Shown here in pieces: positions 1 through 6,495 of a DNA stretch of 14,873 nucleotides. This stretch comes from JBBSWA01 sp038046485 (GTDB taxonomy: Archaea > Nanobdellota > Nanobdellia > Woesearchaeales > SM23-78), in contig JBBSWA010000057.1 of the NCBI GenBank assembly GCA_038046485.1, positions 1 to 14,873 on the forward strand, written 5' to 3'. The notes beneath the pieces were generated by a model. That model ran no database searches. It had not been told where the DNA came from and saw only the letters and a list, made by a program, of their open reading frames with translations. A program made the position numbers and the translations under genes. Each line of letters opens with the position of its first letter. Position 1 is the first letter of the stretch.

Positions 1-2
1 TG

Positions 3-341
3 GAAGGCCGCCTTAGAACAGGCAAGCCCTTTGACATCAACTTCAGAGACTTATTTGCTTCCATCTACCAGAAAGGTGCCTTTTTCGTCATGCGCAGCAC
101 GTCTAAATTAATCAGCGAAGAATTTGAAGAGGTAAAAATTGACATCTCTACAGCTGATGACTTGGAAGACGCCTTAATCAAGGAACACCTGGGGCAAATC
201 AAGATTTCCTTCAAAGATCAAGAAGAACCCTTCATCAAGCAGTTGATGAAAACCCTTTCCATAGAAAAAGATGAAGGCGAGAAGAAGTATGAGTACGAAG
301 CCAAATTGAAGAAAATGGTGGATGAAATTTTAGGGGTTTAG
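3..341 (+). CDS. C-terminal end of a probable Mre11/SbcD-like DNA repair exonuclease (5' partial)
   Basis: The reading frame is open from the first full codon at base 3 to the TAG ending at 341, so the gene begins outside the window. The Met at base 90 is probably internal, because the frame upstream of it reads as good protein (GRLRTGKPFDINFRDLF, then GAFFVMRSTSKL). The visible 112 residues are charged. They contain EFEEVKIDIS and an acidic helix ending in KEHLGQI, then a helical tail EGEKKYEYEAKLKK. From memory this resembles the C-terminal region of archaeal Mre11/SbcD exonucleases, which process DNA ends together with Rad50. The phosphoesterase metal-binding motifs would lie upstream and cannot be checked, and no Rad50 gene follows. 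Identity is therefore tentative; the coding call is firm. Confidence 0.5.
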   Translation, partial: EGRLRTGKPFDINFRDLFASIYQKGAFFVMRSTSKLISEEFEEVKIDISTADDLEDALIKEHLGQIKISFKDQEEPFIKQLMKTLSIEKDEGEKKYEYEAKLKKMVDEILGV

Positions 342-346
342 GAATT

Positions 347-354
347 TTTATATA
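347..354 (+). promoter_or_regulatory. TATA box of the transporter gene
   Basis: The 8-mer TTTATATA lies just after the stop of the preceding gene. Its centre (350.5) is 26.5 nt before the ATG at 377, the normal archaeal TATA-to-start-of-transcription distance. The transcript would therefore begin at the ATG itself (leaderless). Confidence 0.7.
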
Positions 355-376
355 CTGGAGTATTTTGGGCGGGTGT

Positions 377-1288
377 ATGGATATAAAAAATCATTTTGGC
401 TTGATTATCTTAATTTCCATTGTTCTGGGTTTGCTCATTCCCGGACCAGGATTATTCCTTAAGCCTTATGCCCAGTATCTTCTCATGCTGCTTATGTTTG
501 TGAGTTGCTTAAAAATCAATTGGCGAGAAGTGGTTCGTTATCTTAAAGATATAAGACATGTAGAAATCATTTTATGCATCATCCATGTGTTAACGGCTTT
601 AATTGCCATAATGGCTTTCAAGTTTTTTAGTTTATTTTCTTCGCTTTCAAATGATTTATTCTTAGGGTTAATCATTGTGGCAGTCGCTCCAGCAGGGTTG
701 TCTTCTGTTTTTTTATCGGTCTTGGCAAAGGGTAAGCCGGCAGAAGCATTGGCCTTTGCTAGCGTGAGTAACCTATTGAGTCCCTTCCTCACTCCTTTCT
801 TGATATTTGTTTTTGTCGGAGCCAAGGTAGAGATTAATTTTCTAAGTATGGTATGGCTCATGCTTAAGCTAGTGATTCTGCCCTTTTTCGCAGCTCAATT
901 AGCGAATCGTTTTGTTAGTTCTGTAAGTAAGTTAGGGAATATGCTTTCCTTGCCTGTGCTGGTGGCCATCATTTGGGCAGTTACTTCTCCGATGGGTAAA
1001 GAGATCATGTCTTTTGACGCTTTTTTGCTTTTCTTGATAGCAAGTGTGATGATTCTAGGCACATTTATCATTAGTTGGGCTTTTGCCCCCTCTTGGAAAG
1101 AAGGAGTCACTTACTCGATTGTATCGACCTATAAGAATTTCACCTTGTCTACGGTGGTGGCGCTTACCTTATTTAACCCAGTTGTAGCTTTACCAAGTGT
1201 GATTTATACATTAGCGAATAATCTTTGGCTTATCCCGATGTTTTATTTTTTCGGTCACCATGGATTGAGCGTATTAAAATGGCGTTAA
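377..1288 (+). CDS. Bile acid:sodium symporter (BASS) family transporter
   Basis: This is a 303-residue, very hydrophobic integral membrane protein with about eight to ten predicted membrane segments. Examples are FGLIILISIVLGLLIPGPG near the N-terminus, FLGLIIVAVAPAGLSSVF near residue 100, and FTLSTVVALTLF near residue 258. The length, the early glycine/proline-rich LGLLIPGPG and the AVAPAGLSS segment match the BASS/SBF fold, which imports organic anions with sodium in the cytoplasmic membrane; the substrate cannot be inferred. A TTG at 365 is in frame, but the ATG at 377 is preferred because the TATA box is exactly spaced for it. The gene converges on the macro-domain gene and overlaps its end by 4 bp. 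The T-run at 1289-1294 could serve as an archaeal terminator. Confidence 0.75.
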   Translation: MDIKNHFGLIILISIVLGLLIPGPGLFLKPYAQYLLMLLMFVSCLKINWREVVRYLKDIRHVEIILCIIHVLTALIAIMAFKFFSLFSSLSNDLFLGLIIVAVAPAGLSSVFLSVLAKGKPAEALAFASVSNLLSPFLTPFLIFVFVGAKVEINFLSMVWLMLKLVILPFFAAQLANRFVSSVSKLGNMLSLPVLVAIIWAVTSPMGKEIMSFDAFLLFLIASVMILGTFIISWAFAPSWKEGVTYSIVSTYKNFTLSTVVALTLFNPVVALPSVIYTLANNLWLIPMFYFFGHHGLSVLKWR

Positions 1289-1782
1289 TTTTTTAGTGCT
1301 TCTTCAAACGCCTTGACCATCTCATCTTCCTTTCCAACGAGGATCACTTCTCTTAGAAAATGCGCGGGGAAGGCCTTAATGGTCTTGACCATGGTTTGTG
1401 CAGCTTCCTTCTTACTTACACCACCTACGCCCGTTCCCATGCCGGGAAAGGCAATCTTGGTAAACTCACTTTGGTCGGCGAGTTCCAACGCGGCTTGAAC
1501 AGCTTGTTGAATGTTCACTACATTCGTCTTTTCAGCAGGTTCTTCCATAGTAGGGCTGTGAATCACTTGCCGTGCAATCAATTCGCCTCCACTGGTTAAA
1601 ACAGCCTGGCCAATGTGAAATCGGGCTTGGGCAATGGCCTCGTCTTCAATGATCTGTCCTCCAACATTCTTGATGACCCAAGCTACTCCGCCACCCATAA
1701 AGCCATAGCTATTTGCCGGATTCACAACCGCATCCACATTTAAGAGGGTGATGCTTCCCTTTCGTACCGTGATATTCACCAT
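1285..1782 (-). CDS. Macro domain protein (ADP-ribose or O-acetyl-ADP-ribose binding/hydrolase)
   Basis: This 165-residue single-domain protein has the usual length of stand-alone macro domains. It shows the hallmark sequence: a KGSITLLNVDAVVNPANS N-terminus, with the Asp and Asn that contact the ADP-ribose adenine and distal ribose, then FMGGGVAWVIK (normally GGGVAGAI). It also has the G-x-A-v-l-T-s-G-G strand, VIHS, and the PGMGTGVGG loop that wraps the diphosphate. Macro domains of this type remove ADP-ribose marks or process ADP-ribose derivatives in the cytoplasm; which substrate is used here is unknown. The ATG at 1782 is preceded by AGAGG at a plausible Shine-Dalgarno distance. Two TATA-like boxes lie upstream, so it may be read from a short or a roughly 79-nt leader. 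Confidence 0.87.
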   Translation of the reverse strand: MVNITVRKGSITLLNVDAVVNPANSYGFMGGGVAWVIKNVGGQIIEDEAIAQARFHIGQAVLTSGGELIARQVIHSPTMEEPAEKTNVVNIQQAVQAALELADQSEFTKIAFPGMGTGVGGVSKKEAAQTMVKTIKAFPAHFLREVILVGKEDEMVKAFEEALKN

Positions 1783-1812
1783 TTTTAGCCTCTCTGAACG
1801 CTGTTTTCGACT

Positions 1813-1820
1813 TTTATAAT
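1813..1820 (-). promoter_or_regulatory. Possible proximal TATA box of the macro-domain gene
   Basis: On the minus strand this reads ATTATAAA, centred 34.5 nt before the macro-domain ATG. With the spacing used elsewhere in the window it would give a start near 1790 and an 8-nt leader. Confidence 0.4.
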
Positions 1821-1861
1821 CGTTTAGGATAAAGTATTAATTTAGGACTTGAAGTAAACAT
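1814..1861 (-). other. Possible 15-codon leaderless ORF upstream of the macro-domain gene
   Basis: A minus-strand ATG at 1861 opens a 15-codon frame, MFTSSPKLILYPKRL, ending in TAA at 1814-1816. The ATG sits exactly 26.5 nt from the centre of the TATA box at 1884-1891, the same spacing seen for the clearly leaderless genes. It may be a leader peptide or upstream ORF of the macro-domain gene, or merely the chance position of an ATG. Nothing in the peptide is recognisable. Confidence 0.25.
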
Positions 1862-1883
1862 CCTAGGGGTCTTAAGAGAGGGT

Positions 1884-1891
1884 TTTATAAA
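1884..1891 (-). promoter_or_regulatory. TATA box (palindromic) upstream of the macro-domain region
   Basis: TTTATAAA is embedded in a longer A/T palindrome and could fire in either direction. In the minus direction it places +1 at base 1861, an ATG, about 79 nt ahead of the macro-domain start. Confidence 0.45.
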
Positions 1892-1948
1892 AAGGTATGC
1901 CTAAAAAATACGTAAACTAAAAAAGAATTAAACTTAAATCTCTTAAAC

Positions 1949-3238
1949 TCAAGGCTTCCATCGCAGCATGGTTCGCGGGAAAGGTATGGCGTCTTTGATG
2001 TTGTCGAGTTTGCAAAGCCAGGCTACAACCCGCTCAACACCCATTCCATATCCCGAATGAGGTACACTGCCATAGCGTCGAGAGTCAAAGTACCATTCAT
2101 AATGTTCTGGTTTTTCTCCCATATCAATTAATGCCTTTTTCAATGATTCAATGTCTATGTCTCGTTGGCTTCCTCCAACAATCTCTCCGTAGCCTTCCGG
2201 TGCAAGAACATCCAAGCACAGTGCCGTTTCAGGATCTTTTGGATCAGCAGGCTTGTAAAAAGCCATGATCGCTTTGGGGTAGTTGGTGACAATAACGGGT
2301 TTGTCAAAGTGTTTGACAATCAAGTCTTCTTCCACTGTCCTTAAATCTTTACCGAAGGGAACTTCCACATTTTCTTTTTCTTTTAGTAACTTCAGAGCAT
2401 CTTTGTAGGTGATTCGAGGGAAGGGTACAGTAATCTTGCGTAGTTTATCTACATCTTGTCCAAGCAACTTCAATTCCTCTTCGTTTTTTTCAACAACTTC
2501 TTTGACAATGAATGCAAGGCATCCTTCAACGCTTTCAATCAGTTGAGGTAGTTGCATCCAGGCAGCCTCCATCTCAGCCATCCAGAATTCGCTTAAATGT
2601 CTTGAGGTCTTGCTTTTCTCAGCTCTAAAACAAGGGCTGATTGTAAACAGCTTTTCAAGGCCAAAGATGCCGGATTCCCCATAGAGTTGCCAACTTTGAG
2701 TCATAAAGAGTTTTTCTTTGTAATACTTCACTTCGAACAGTGTCGAGCCCCCTTCGCATTGGTTCGGCTGGAAAATAGGAGGGGTCCATTCAAAGTAGCC
2801 ATCGTTTAAGTAATAATTACGAAAGGCTTGCAAGATGGTATTCTTCACTTTGAAAATGGCTGAATATCTTCGGCTTCGTATCGCTAAGTGCCGTACATCC
2901 AGTAAAAATTCAGGGCTTTGATCCTTAGTAATAGGAAAAGTATCCGAGCCTCCAACAACCTTAAACGATTCCACACTGATTTCATATCCACTGGGTGCTC
3001 GCTTATCTTCTTTAATTACACCTTCCATTTCCATGGAGGCTTCAACCTGGATCTTGTCGATTTCACTCCATTCCTTTTCAAACCTTCCTCGTTCCAAAAC
3101 GCACTGTATAATATTAGTAGAGTCTCTAAGAACAATAAACTTGAGTTGGTTGCTTCCCCTTTCTCGATAGACCCAGCCTCGTACAGCTACTTTTCCACTG
3201 CCTCGGGTTATGGCTTCTTGAATGCTTAAGAACGTCAT
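1949..3238 (-). CDS. asnS: Asparaginyl-tRNA synthetase (archaeal type)
   Basis: This class IIb synthetase has 429 residues, the expected length. An N-terminal OB-fold anticodon-binding domain (about residues 15-110, starting VAVRGWVYRERGSNQLKFIVLRD) is followed by the catalytic domain. Motif 2 reads FRAEKSKTSRHLSEFWMAEME and motif 3 GYGMGVERVVAW. The segments LFMTQSWQLYGES, RHLSEFWM and YGEIVGGSQRD are characteristic of AsnRS rather than AspRS. The enzyme activates Asn with ATP and charges tRNA-Asn directly, so the cell need not rely only on the Asp-tRNA(Asn) amidation route. The start ATG at 3238 lies 26.5 nt from a TATA box, suggesting a leaderless mRNA. It is transcribed separately from the operon that ends upstream of it at 3324. 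Confidence 0.9.
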   Translation of the reverse strand: MTFLSIQEAITRGSGKVAVRGWVYRERGSNQLKFIVLRDSTNIIQCVLERGRFEKEWSEIDKIQVEASMEMEGVIKEDKRAPSGYEISVESFKVVGGSDTFPITKDQSPEFLLDVRHLAIRSRRYSAIFKVKNTILQAFRNYYLNDGYFEWTPPIFQPNQCEGGSTLFEVKYYKEKLFMTQSWQLYGESGIFGLEKLFTISPCFRAEKSKTSRHLSEFWMAEMEAAWMQLPQLIESVEGCLAFIVKEVVEKNEEELKLLGQDVDKLRKITVPFPRITYKDALKLLKEKENVEVPFGKDLRTVEEDLIVKHFDKPVIVTNYPKAIMAFYKPADPKDPETALCLDVLAPEGYGEIVGGSQRDIDIESLKKALIDMGEKPEHYEWYFDSRRYGSVPHSGYGMGVERVVAWLCKLDNIKDAIPFPRTMLRWKP

Positions 3239-3260
3239 TCTTCGTTGAGATCAGTCGTGG

Positions 3261-3268
3261 TTTATATG
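3261..3268 (-). promoter_or_regulatory. TATA box of asnS
   Basis: The minus strand reads CATATAAA. Its centre is 26.5 nt from the ATG at 3238, consistent with leaderless transcription. Confidence 0.65.
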
Positions 3269-3323
3269 CTTTTTGTGCAGGGTTGAATCTTTTAGGGTAG
3301 AGGTTTCTAGTCGAATTGAGTGT

Positions 3324-3929
3324 TTATTCCTTTTTTAGGGCAGCGCAGACATACCCCATTTGTTCTTCCAATGTGCGCGTCGCCCGTACAGCAGCATCAG
3401 GGTTAAGGTCGTTATCGTGTCCAAGTGAGTATTCCCCACAGGGATTAACGATACTGTTTGAGGGGCTCACTAAGAACGCGTCTCCTATATCTGCAAGATG
3501 ATAGGTCTCATAAGATTCAGCATCTTCTGGCCTGCCTTCATCTGTTTTAACGGTTGTGGAATAAACAGGATATCCATTCAATCCTGGGTCTCTAAAGATG
3601 TCGTTTCCAACTGTGCCGCAGCCCGTGTTAAATCGTGTTTTCACTATTTCTAGTGTGTCTTCAGGGCCTATTCCGCTTGGTGAGTAGTCGGTGTAGCTGG
3701 CTGTAAGCTGGGTGTCAGGATCCGGCCTAAGATCGACTTGATAGCATTTTCCAATCATTTTTTCTTCAGCCCCAGTTCCGGTTGTCAATTCTGTCGCTTC
3801 TCCTTTTTCTATCAAGCACTGTGTGTAAGCACGAGCAGCGGGTAAGATGGGTGGGCTTTCAGGTTTGCAGCCAGTCATGGTTTGCACCGCGAACAACAAT
3901 CCTAGAAGTGTTTTAGGGTTGGTTCTCAT
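3324..3929 (-). CDS. Predicted lipoprotein of unknown function, last gene of a five-gene operon
   Basis: I do not recognise this 201-residue protein. It starts with a positively charged N-terminus, a hydrophobic stretch (LLGLLFAV) and MTGC, which looks like a lipobox with Cys21 as the lipidated residue; it is probably anchored on the outside of the membrane. Several further cysteines (for example in GKCYQ, NTGCG, VNPCGEY and YVCAAL) could form disulfides. The start is the ATG at 3929: GGAGG stands 5 nt before it, and the ATG overlaps the TGA of the preceding gene. A longer in-frame start at 3965 is less likely because it would add a non-signal extension and a larger overlap. The layout (signal, then a YT-x-x-C-type segment, then a C-terminal cysteine pair) loosely resembles the secreted protein at 4783-5418. 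Confidence 0.7.
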   Translation of the reverse strand: MRTNPKTLLGLLFAVQTMTGCKPESPPILPAARAYTQCLIEKGEATELTTGTGAEEKMIGKCYQVDLRPDPDTQLTASYTDYSPSGIGPEDTLEIVKTRFNTGCGTVGNDIFRDPGLNGYPVYSTTVKTDEGRPEDAESYETYHLADIGDAFLVSPSNSIVNPCGEYSLGHDNDLNPDAAVRATRTLEEQMGYVCAALKKE

Positions 3930-4264
3930 TTTTCCTCCTTGTTCATGAAGGCAGATTTTTTCCATCTTTCAGACGCGAGTCCTTCATAGTATTGCCATGA
4001 AGATAGTTCGGTAATACCAACTAGGCCACTTGCTTGGGCAACATAAACTCGGTAATATCGTTCAGGCACCCTGCCGCTTTCAGTTAATCCTCCTTGGCTT
4101 ACGTATCCCACTGCTTTTGTCGGGTCAATAATACCTTTGCTTAAGTCTTGAGGGGATCTTCGTCCTTGATTCCATGTATTTATGTCAGATCGTACGTCGG
4201 TTGGGGTGCTTCCTTGGTTTAGTTTGTCTACCAGGCTTTGTGCGAAGCATTCAGAGGTTGTCAT
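3926..4264 (-). CDS. Small protein of unknown function
   Basis: This is an unrecognised 112-residue protein with no signal peptide or membrane segment, so probably cytoplasmic. It has a helical N-terminus (MTTSECFAQSLVDKLNQG), a Gly/Arg/Asp-rich middle, and an aromatic C-terminal half (ERYYRVYVAQ, SSWQYYEGLASERW). Its ATG overlaps the TGA of the gene before it and its own TGA overlaps the ATG of the lipoprotein gene. Translation of the three is therefore probably coupled. A GAGGA sequence sits 6-7 nt before the start. Being locked between two operon genes with 4-nt overlaps supports it as a real gene despite its short length. Confidence 0.65.
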   Translation of the reverse strand: MTTSECFAQSLVDKLNQGSTPTDVRSDINTWNQGRRSPQDLSKGIIDPTKAVGYVSQGGLTESGRVPERYYRVYVAQASGLVGITELSSWQYYEGLASERWKKSAFMNKEEK

Positions 4265-4779
4265 TTTGGGTCCTCTTGTTTTTTCTTAGCCACAGGCAAG
4301 CCGTAATAGGCATAACACAAATCGCCCTCCCAACGTACTGGGGAAGCATTTACGATGGCTTCCATGCCTTCTCTAAGCAGTCTCTCTTCAAGGTCCGTGT
4401 CATCGTTGTTGATACGGTGTAAAAGCTTCGGTGGTTCTTTGGGTGGCGAATAAACGCCTGCCCAAAATCCAGCATAGGGTTCAGCATATTTAGGGACTCC
4501 TGTTCGAAGACGAACCCCTTTATTCTGCGAGGCTGTATCTAGAACAATTACGCTCCCAGCTTTGTATCCTCTAAAACGTTCATATTCATCTATGGATCCT
4601 GGAAAAAGGTAAACTTTTGTTAGAGCATTTAAACGATCTAGCGATTCTCTTCTTTCTCGCAATTCTCTTCTTTCTCGCTCTTTTGTTTCTTTTAAGGTTT
4701 CTCCCCGAAGACTTTTTGCTCGTTCTTCTCTTTCTTGGTCTTCCAGCTGTGCCTTTTTCGTCAAATAAAACCGTTTCAT
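4261..4779 (-). CDS. Charged coiled-coil protein of unknown function
   Basis: This is an unrecognised 172-residue protein. Residues about 8-50 are an uninterrupted Glu/Arg/Lys-rich stretch (for example KETKERERRELRERRE) likely to form a single long helix or coiled coil. Residues about 55-165 look like a compact mixed domain with many aromatic residues (YEPYAGFWAGVYSPP-like composition, then WEGDLCYAYYGLPV). No signal peptide is visible. The start at 4779 follows GAGG at Shine-Dalgarno distance, and only 3 nt separate it from the stop of the upstream gene. It overlaps the next gene by 4 nt (ATGA). The charged N-terminus could bind RNA or protein partners; this is only a guess. Confidence 0.68.
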   Translation of the reverse strand: MKRFYLTKKAQLEDQEREERAKSLRGETLKETKERERRELRERRESLDRLNALTKVYLFPGSIDEYERFRGYKAGSVIVLDTASQNKGVRLRTGVPKYAEPYAGFWAGVYSPPKEPPKLLHRINNDDTDLEERLLREGMEAIVNASPVRWEGDLCYAYYGLPVAKKKQEDPK

Positions 4780-4782
4780 TTT

Positions 4783-5418
4783 TCATTCCTCATTATCTGT
4801 TCTACCGCCAGGGCAGGCCATGGTCAGGTAGGTGGTGAATCTTTCGTTGATTAATTTGAGTTTGTGGGGGGTTACACACCTATCTCTTTCGGAAGCTTGT
4901 GTGTCGTTTACCATTATCGCACTATCCTTCGCTTCATCAAGGCATACTCTGATTCCGTTCAGTGTTTTTCGCTCTGTTGCAGGGAAAAAATTTAGTTCTG
5001 AGTCGAAGTAGTCTTCTATCAAAACGCCTTGTTTTAGGTAGCCTTTGTCAGGTGTTTTAACCATTAGGCTTGTATGTGCTGACTCGCCGAAGTAGGATTC
5101 GCCCGTGGGTAACGTGTAATAGGGCTCATCTGAGAACGACTCGTAATATTCTGCTCGAATTGAAATGCCATTGGGTTGTGTGGTATTCCTAAGGTAACGA
5201 ATGCCAGTTACAACACGTTTTTCAGGCGTCTCGGATGAAGTTTGTAGATGTGGGTCTCCCATAGATCGCATGCATCTTACAAAGGCTGTGTATTCAGGCG
5301 AAAGCCTGCTCTCAGCTTGCTTTGTGGGTTCGATTGCATTGTTAGCAGCAATTGCTCCCTCCGCTATTCCCAATGCAAGCACAGCTGCACCAATGTTTCG
5401 TACGAGGTTATCTATCAT
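4783..5418 (-). CDS. Predicted secreted protein of unknown function
   Basis: This unrecognised 211-residue protein has an N-terminal hydrophobic segment (about residues 9-25, IGAAVLALGIAEGAIAA) ending in an AIA-A type signal-peptidase site, so it is probably exported. The mature part has a few cysteines (VRCMRSM, IRVCLDE, RDRCVTP, TMACPGG) that could form disulfides outside the cell. I place the start at the ATG at 5418, because GAGGTG lies about 6 nt upstream; a GTG at 5427 is also in frame. The start lies inside the end of the upstream gene (11-nt overlap). The arrangement of a YT segment and early Cys, with Cys near the C-terminus, is loosely like the lipoprotein at 3324-3929, and the two may be distant paralogues. 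Confidence 0.68.
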   Translation of the reverse strand: MIDNLVRNIGAAVLALGIAEGAIAANNAIEPTKQAESRLSPEYTAFVRCMRSMGDPHLQTSSETPEKRVVTGIRYLRNTTQPNGISIRAEYYESFSDEPYYTLPTGESYFGESAHTSLMVKTPDKGYLKQGVLIEDYFDSELNFFPATERKTLNGIRVCLDEAKDSAIMVNDTQASERDRCVTPHKLKLINERFTTYLTMACPGGRTDNEE

Positions 5419-6169
5419 GTTCGCCACCTCTTTCTATCCGTGTAGCCAGCGTTTCATCTGCTAATCCAAGGGAGATACCTATGGCTTCTCTGCCACCCAC
5501 TCTACCTATTTCTTGTTCTAGATTATGGTAAAGATCTAAAAGACCACTTTGTCTTTCAGCGTATTCTGAGCAAATTCCGTTATTGGTGGTTAACGCTTTA
5601 CGCGTGGCTTTTATCACCTCATTAACTCTAGCTTGGTCTCGTAGTAGAATAGTTTCGCTGGAGCAAAAAGCCTCTAATTCTCCATTAGCGGTTTTGGTGG
5701 CACTACCAAGCTGTTTAAAACCTGTTGCCAGATGGTTATCATCATAGCACACTTCGTGTGCTAGCCAGTTATTGTTTTTTTCTTGTCTTTTCAAATCACG
5801 TTCACTGTTTATTTGAAGTCCGATGATGCAACCAAAAAATCCTCCTAAACCGCCGAAGAACATCTCTTTCGACAGTTCCCGCGGCAGCAAATAGTGTGCG
5901 AATCCAATCCCCACCGTTGCACCTAGGATCGTTGAGTAGCCAATTATTCTGTTTGAGTGCTTAGGAAGAACAAGTCCTCGCATGTTTGAAACTCCTTTGT
6001 TATACGCTTTTAATGCTGGGCACTTTCCCGCTAGAAGTTCCTCTTCCGGGGCAGGTCTTAAATTTTTAACATTTTCCGGCAGCCATTGCACTAGCCCTGT
6101 CGTGGTGTCCACTACTTTTGAGGCTGCTGATGTTACCATTTCCAGATCTTTGTTTGTAATTCCGTTCAT
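5408..6169 (-). CDS. Two-TM membrane protein of unknown function, first gene of the operon
   Basis: I do not recognise this 253-residue protein. About 70 N-terminal residues precede two membrane segments: about 75-94 (RIIGYSTILGATVGIGFAHYL region) and 103-119 (FFGGLGGFFGCIIGLQI). The second is Gly-rich with a GGLGGFFG packing motif. The remaining 130 residues are soluble, helical and contain several Cys. The start is set at the ATG at 6169 because a strong AGGTGA stands 5 nt before it; GTG and ATG codons at 6178 and 6175 overlap that site and are unlikely. A TATA-like stretch near 6212-6219 would give a leader of about 20 nt. This Shine-Dalgarno-led first gene contrasts with the leaderless genes around it. 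Confidence 0.68.
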   Translation of the reverse strand: MNGITNKDLEMVTSAASKVVDTTTGLVQWLPENVKNLRPAPEEELLAGKCPALKAYNKGVSNMRGLVLPKHSNRIIGYSTILGATVGIGFAHYLLPRELSKEMFFGGLGGFFGCIIGLQINSERDLKRQEKNNNWLAHEVCYDDNHLATGFKQLGSATKTANGELEAFCSSETILLRDQARVNEVIKATRKALTTNNGICSEYAERQSGLLDLYHNLEQEIGRVGGREAIGISLGLADETLATRIERGGEHDR

Positions 6170-6221
6170 TCTCATCACCTTTAACTTTATTACTACTCAA
6201 TAGAAACTACTTTATTATATT

Positions 6222-6253
6222 AATATTCTTCTACTATTATTAATAGTATAAAT
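6222..6253. repeat. 32-bp direct repeat, copy 1, abutting the scaffold gap
   Basis: Every base matches 6418-6449. This copy ends exactly at the first N of the gap. The element is A/T-rich with the inner palindrome TACTATTATTAATAGTA. Matching ends next to a run of Ns suggest an assembly join rather than a biological repeat. Confidence 0.85.
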
Positions 6254-6263
6254 NNNNNNNNNN
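6254..6263. other. Assembly gap (10 Ns)
   Basis: Ten consecutive N bases mark a scaffold join in the divergent promoter region between the five-gene operon and the AbrB/PhoU gene. The true length and content here are unknown. Confidence 0.99.
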
Positions 6264-6417
6264 AATAAATGCTGGAATGCTATTATAACAGCGTTATTAT
6301 TATATTCTGCAAAATTTTCAAGAGAATGTGATAATTATGATATTTCAGTTAAATGCTTATCAAAATTAATTTGTGTACTTGCTGAATCTGAAAATTTTAT
6401 GTTACAATTACGTAAGA
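6264..6417 (+). other. AT-rich segment between gap and repeat, open in one frame; possible misassembled or foreign piece
   Basis: This stretch is much more A/T-rich than the surrounding genes. It is open from its first base in one plus-strand frame, giving a helical, Cys- and Asn-containing peptide (NKCWNAIITALLLYSAKF, then CLSKLICVLAESENFML). The frame continues through repeat copy 2 and runs into the start of the next gene in a different frame. The look is of a fragment of a protein gene from an AT-rich genome. It has no start codon of its own at the gap side. It may be a misjoined contig end or part of a locus hidden by the gap. Confidence 0.4.
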
Positions 6418-6449
6418 AATATTCTTCTACTATTATTAATAGTATAAAT
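6418..6449. repeat. 32-bp direct repeat, copy 2
   Basis: Identical to 6222-6253. If the genome has a single copy, the divergent region collapses to about 130 bp with one TATA box for each direction, which is typical for this window. Confidence 0.85.
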
Positions 6450-6465
6450 ATTAATTTCCATAATA

Positions 6466-6473
6466 TTTATAAA
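6466..6473 (+). promoter_or_regulatory. TATA box of the AbrB/PhoU regulator gene
   Basis: TTTATAAA is centred 26.5 nt before the ATG at 6496, implying a leaderless transcript. Confidence 0.75.
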
Positions 6474-6495
6474 GAAACCCCTCTTACAGCGTTGT

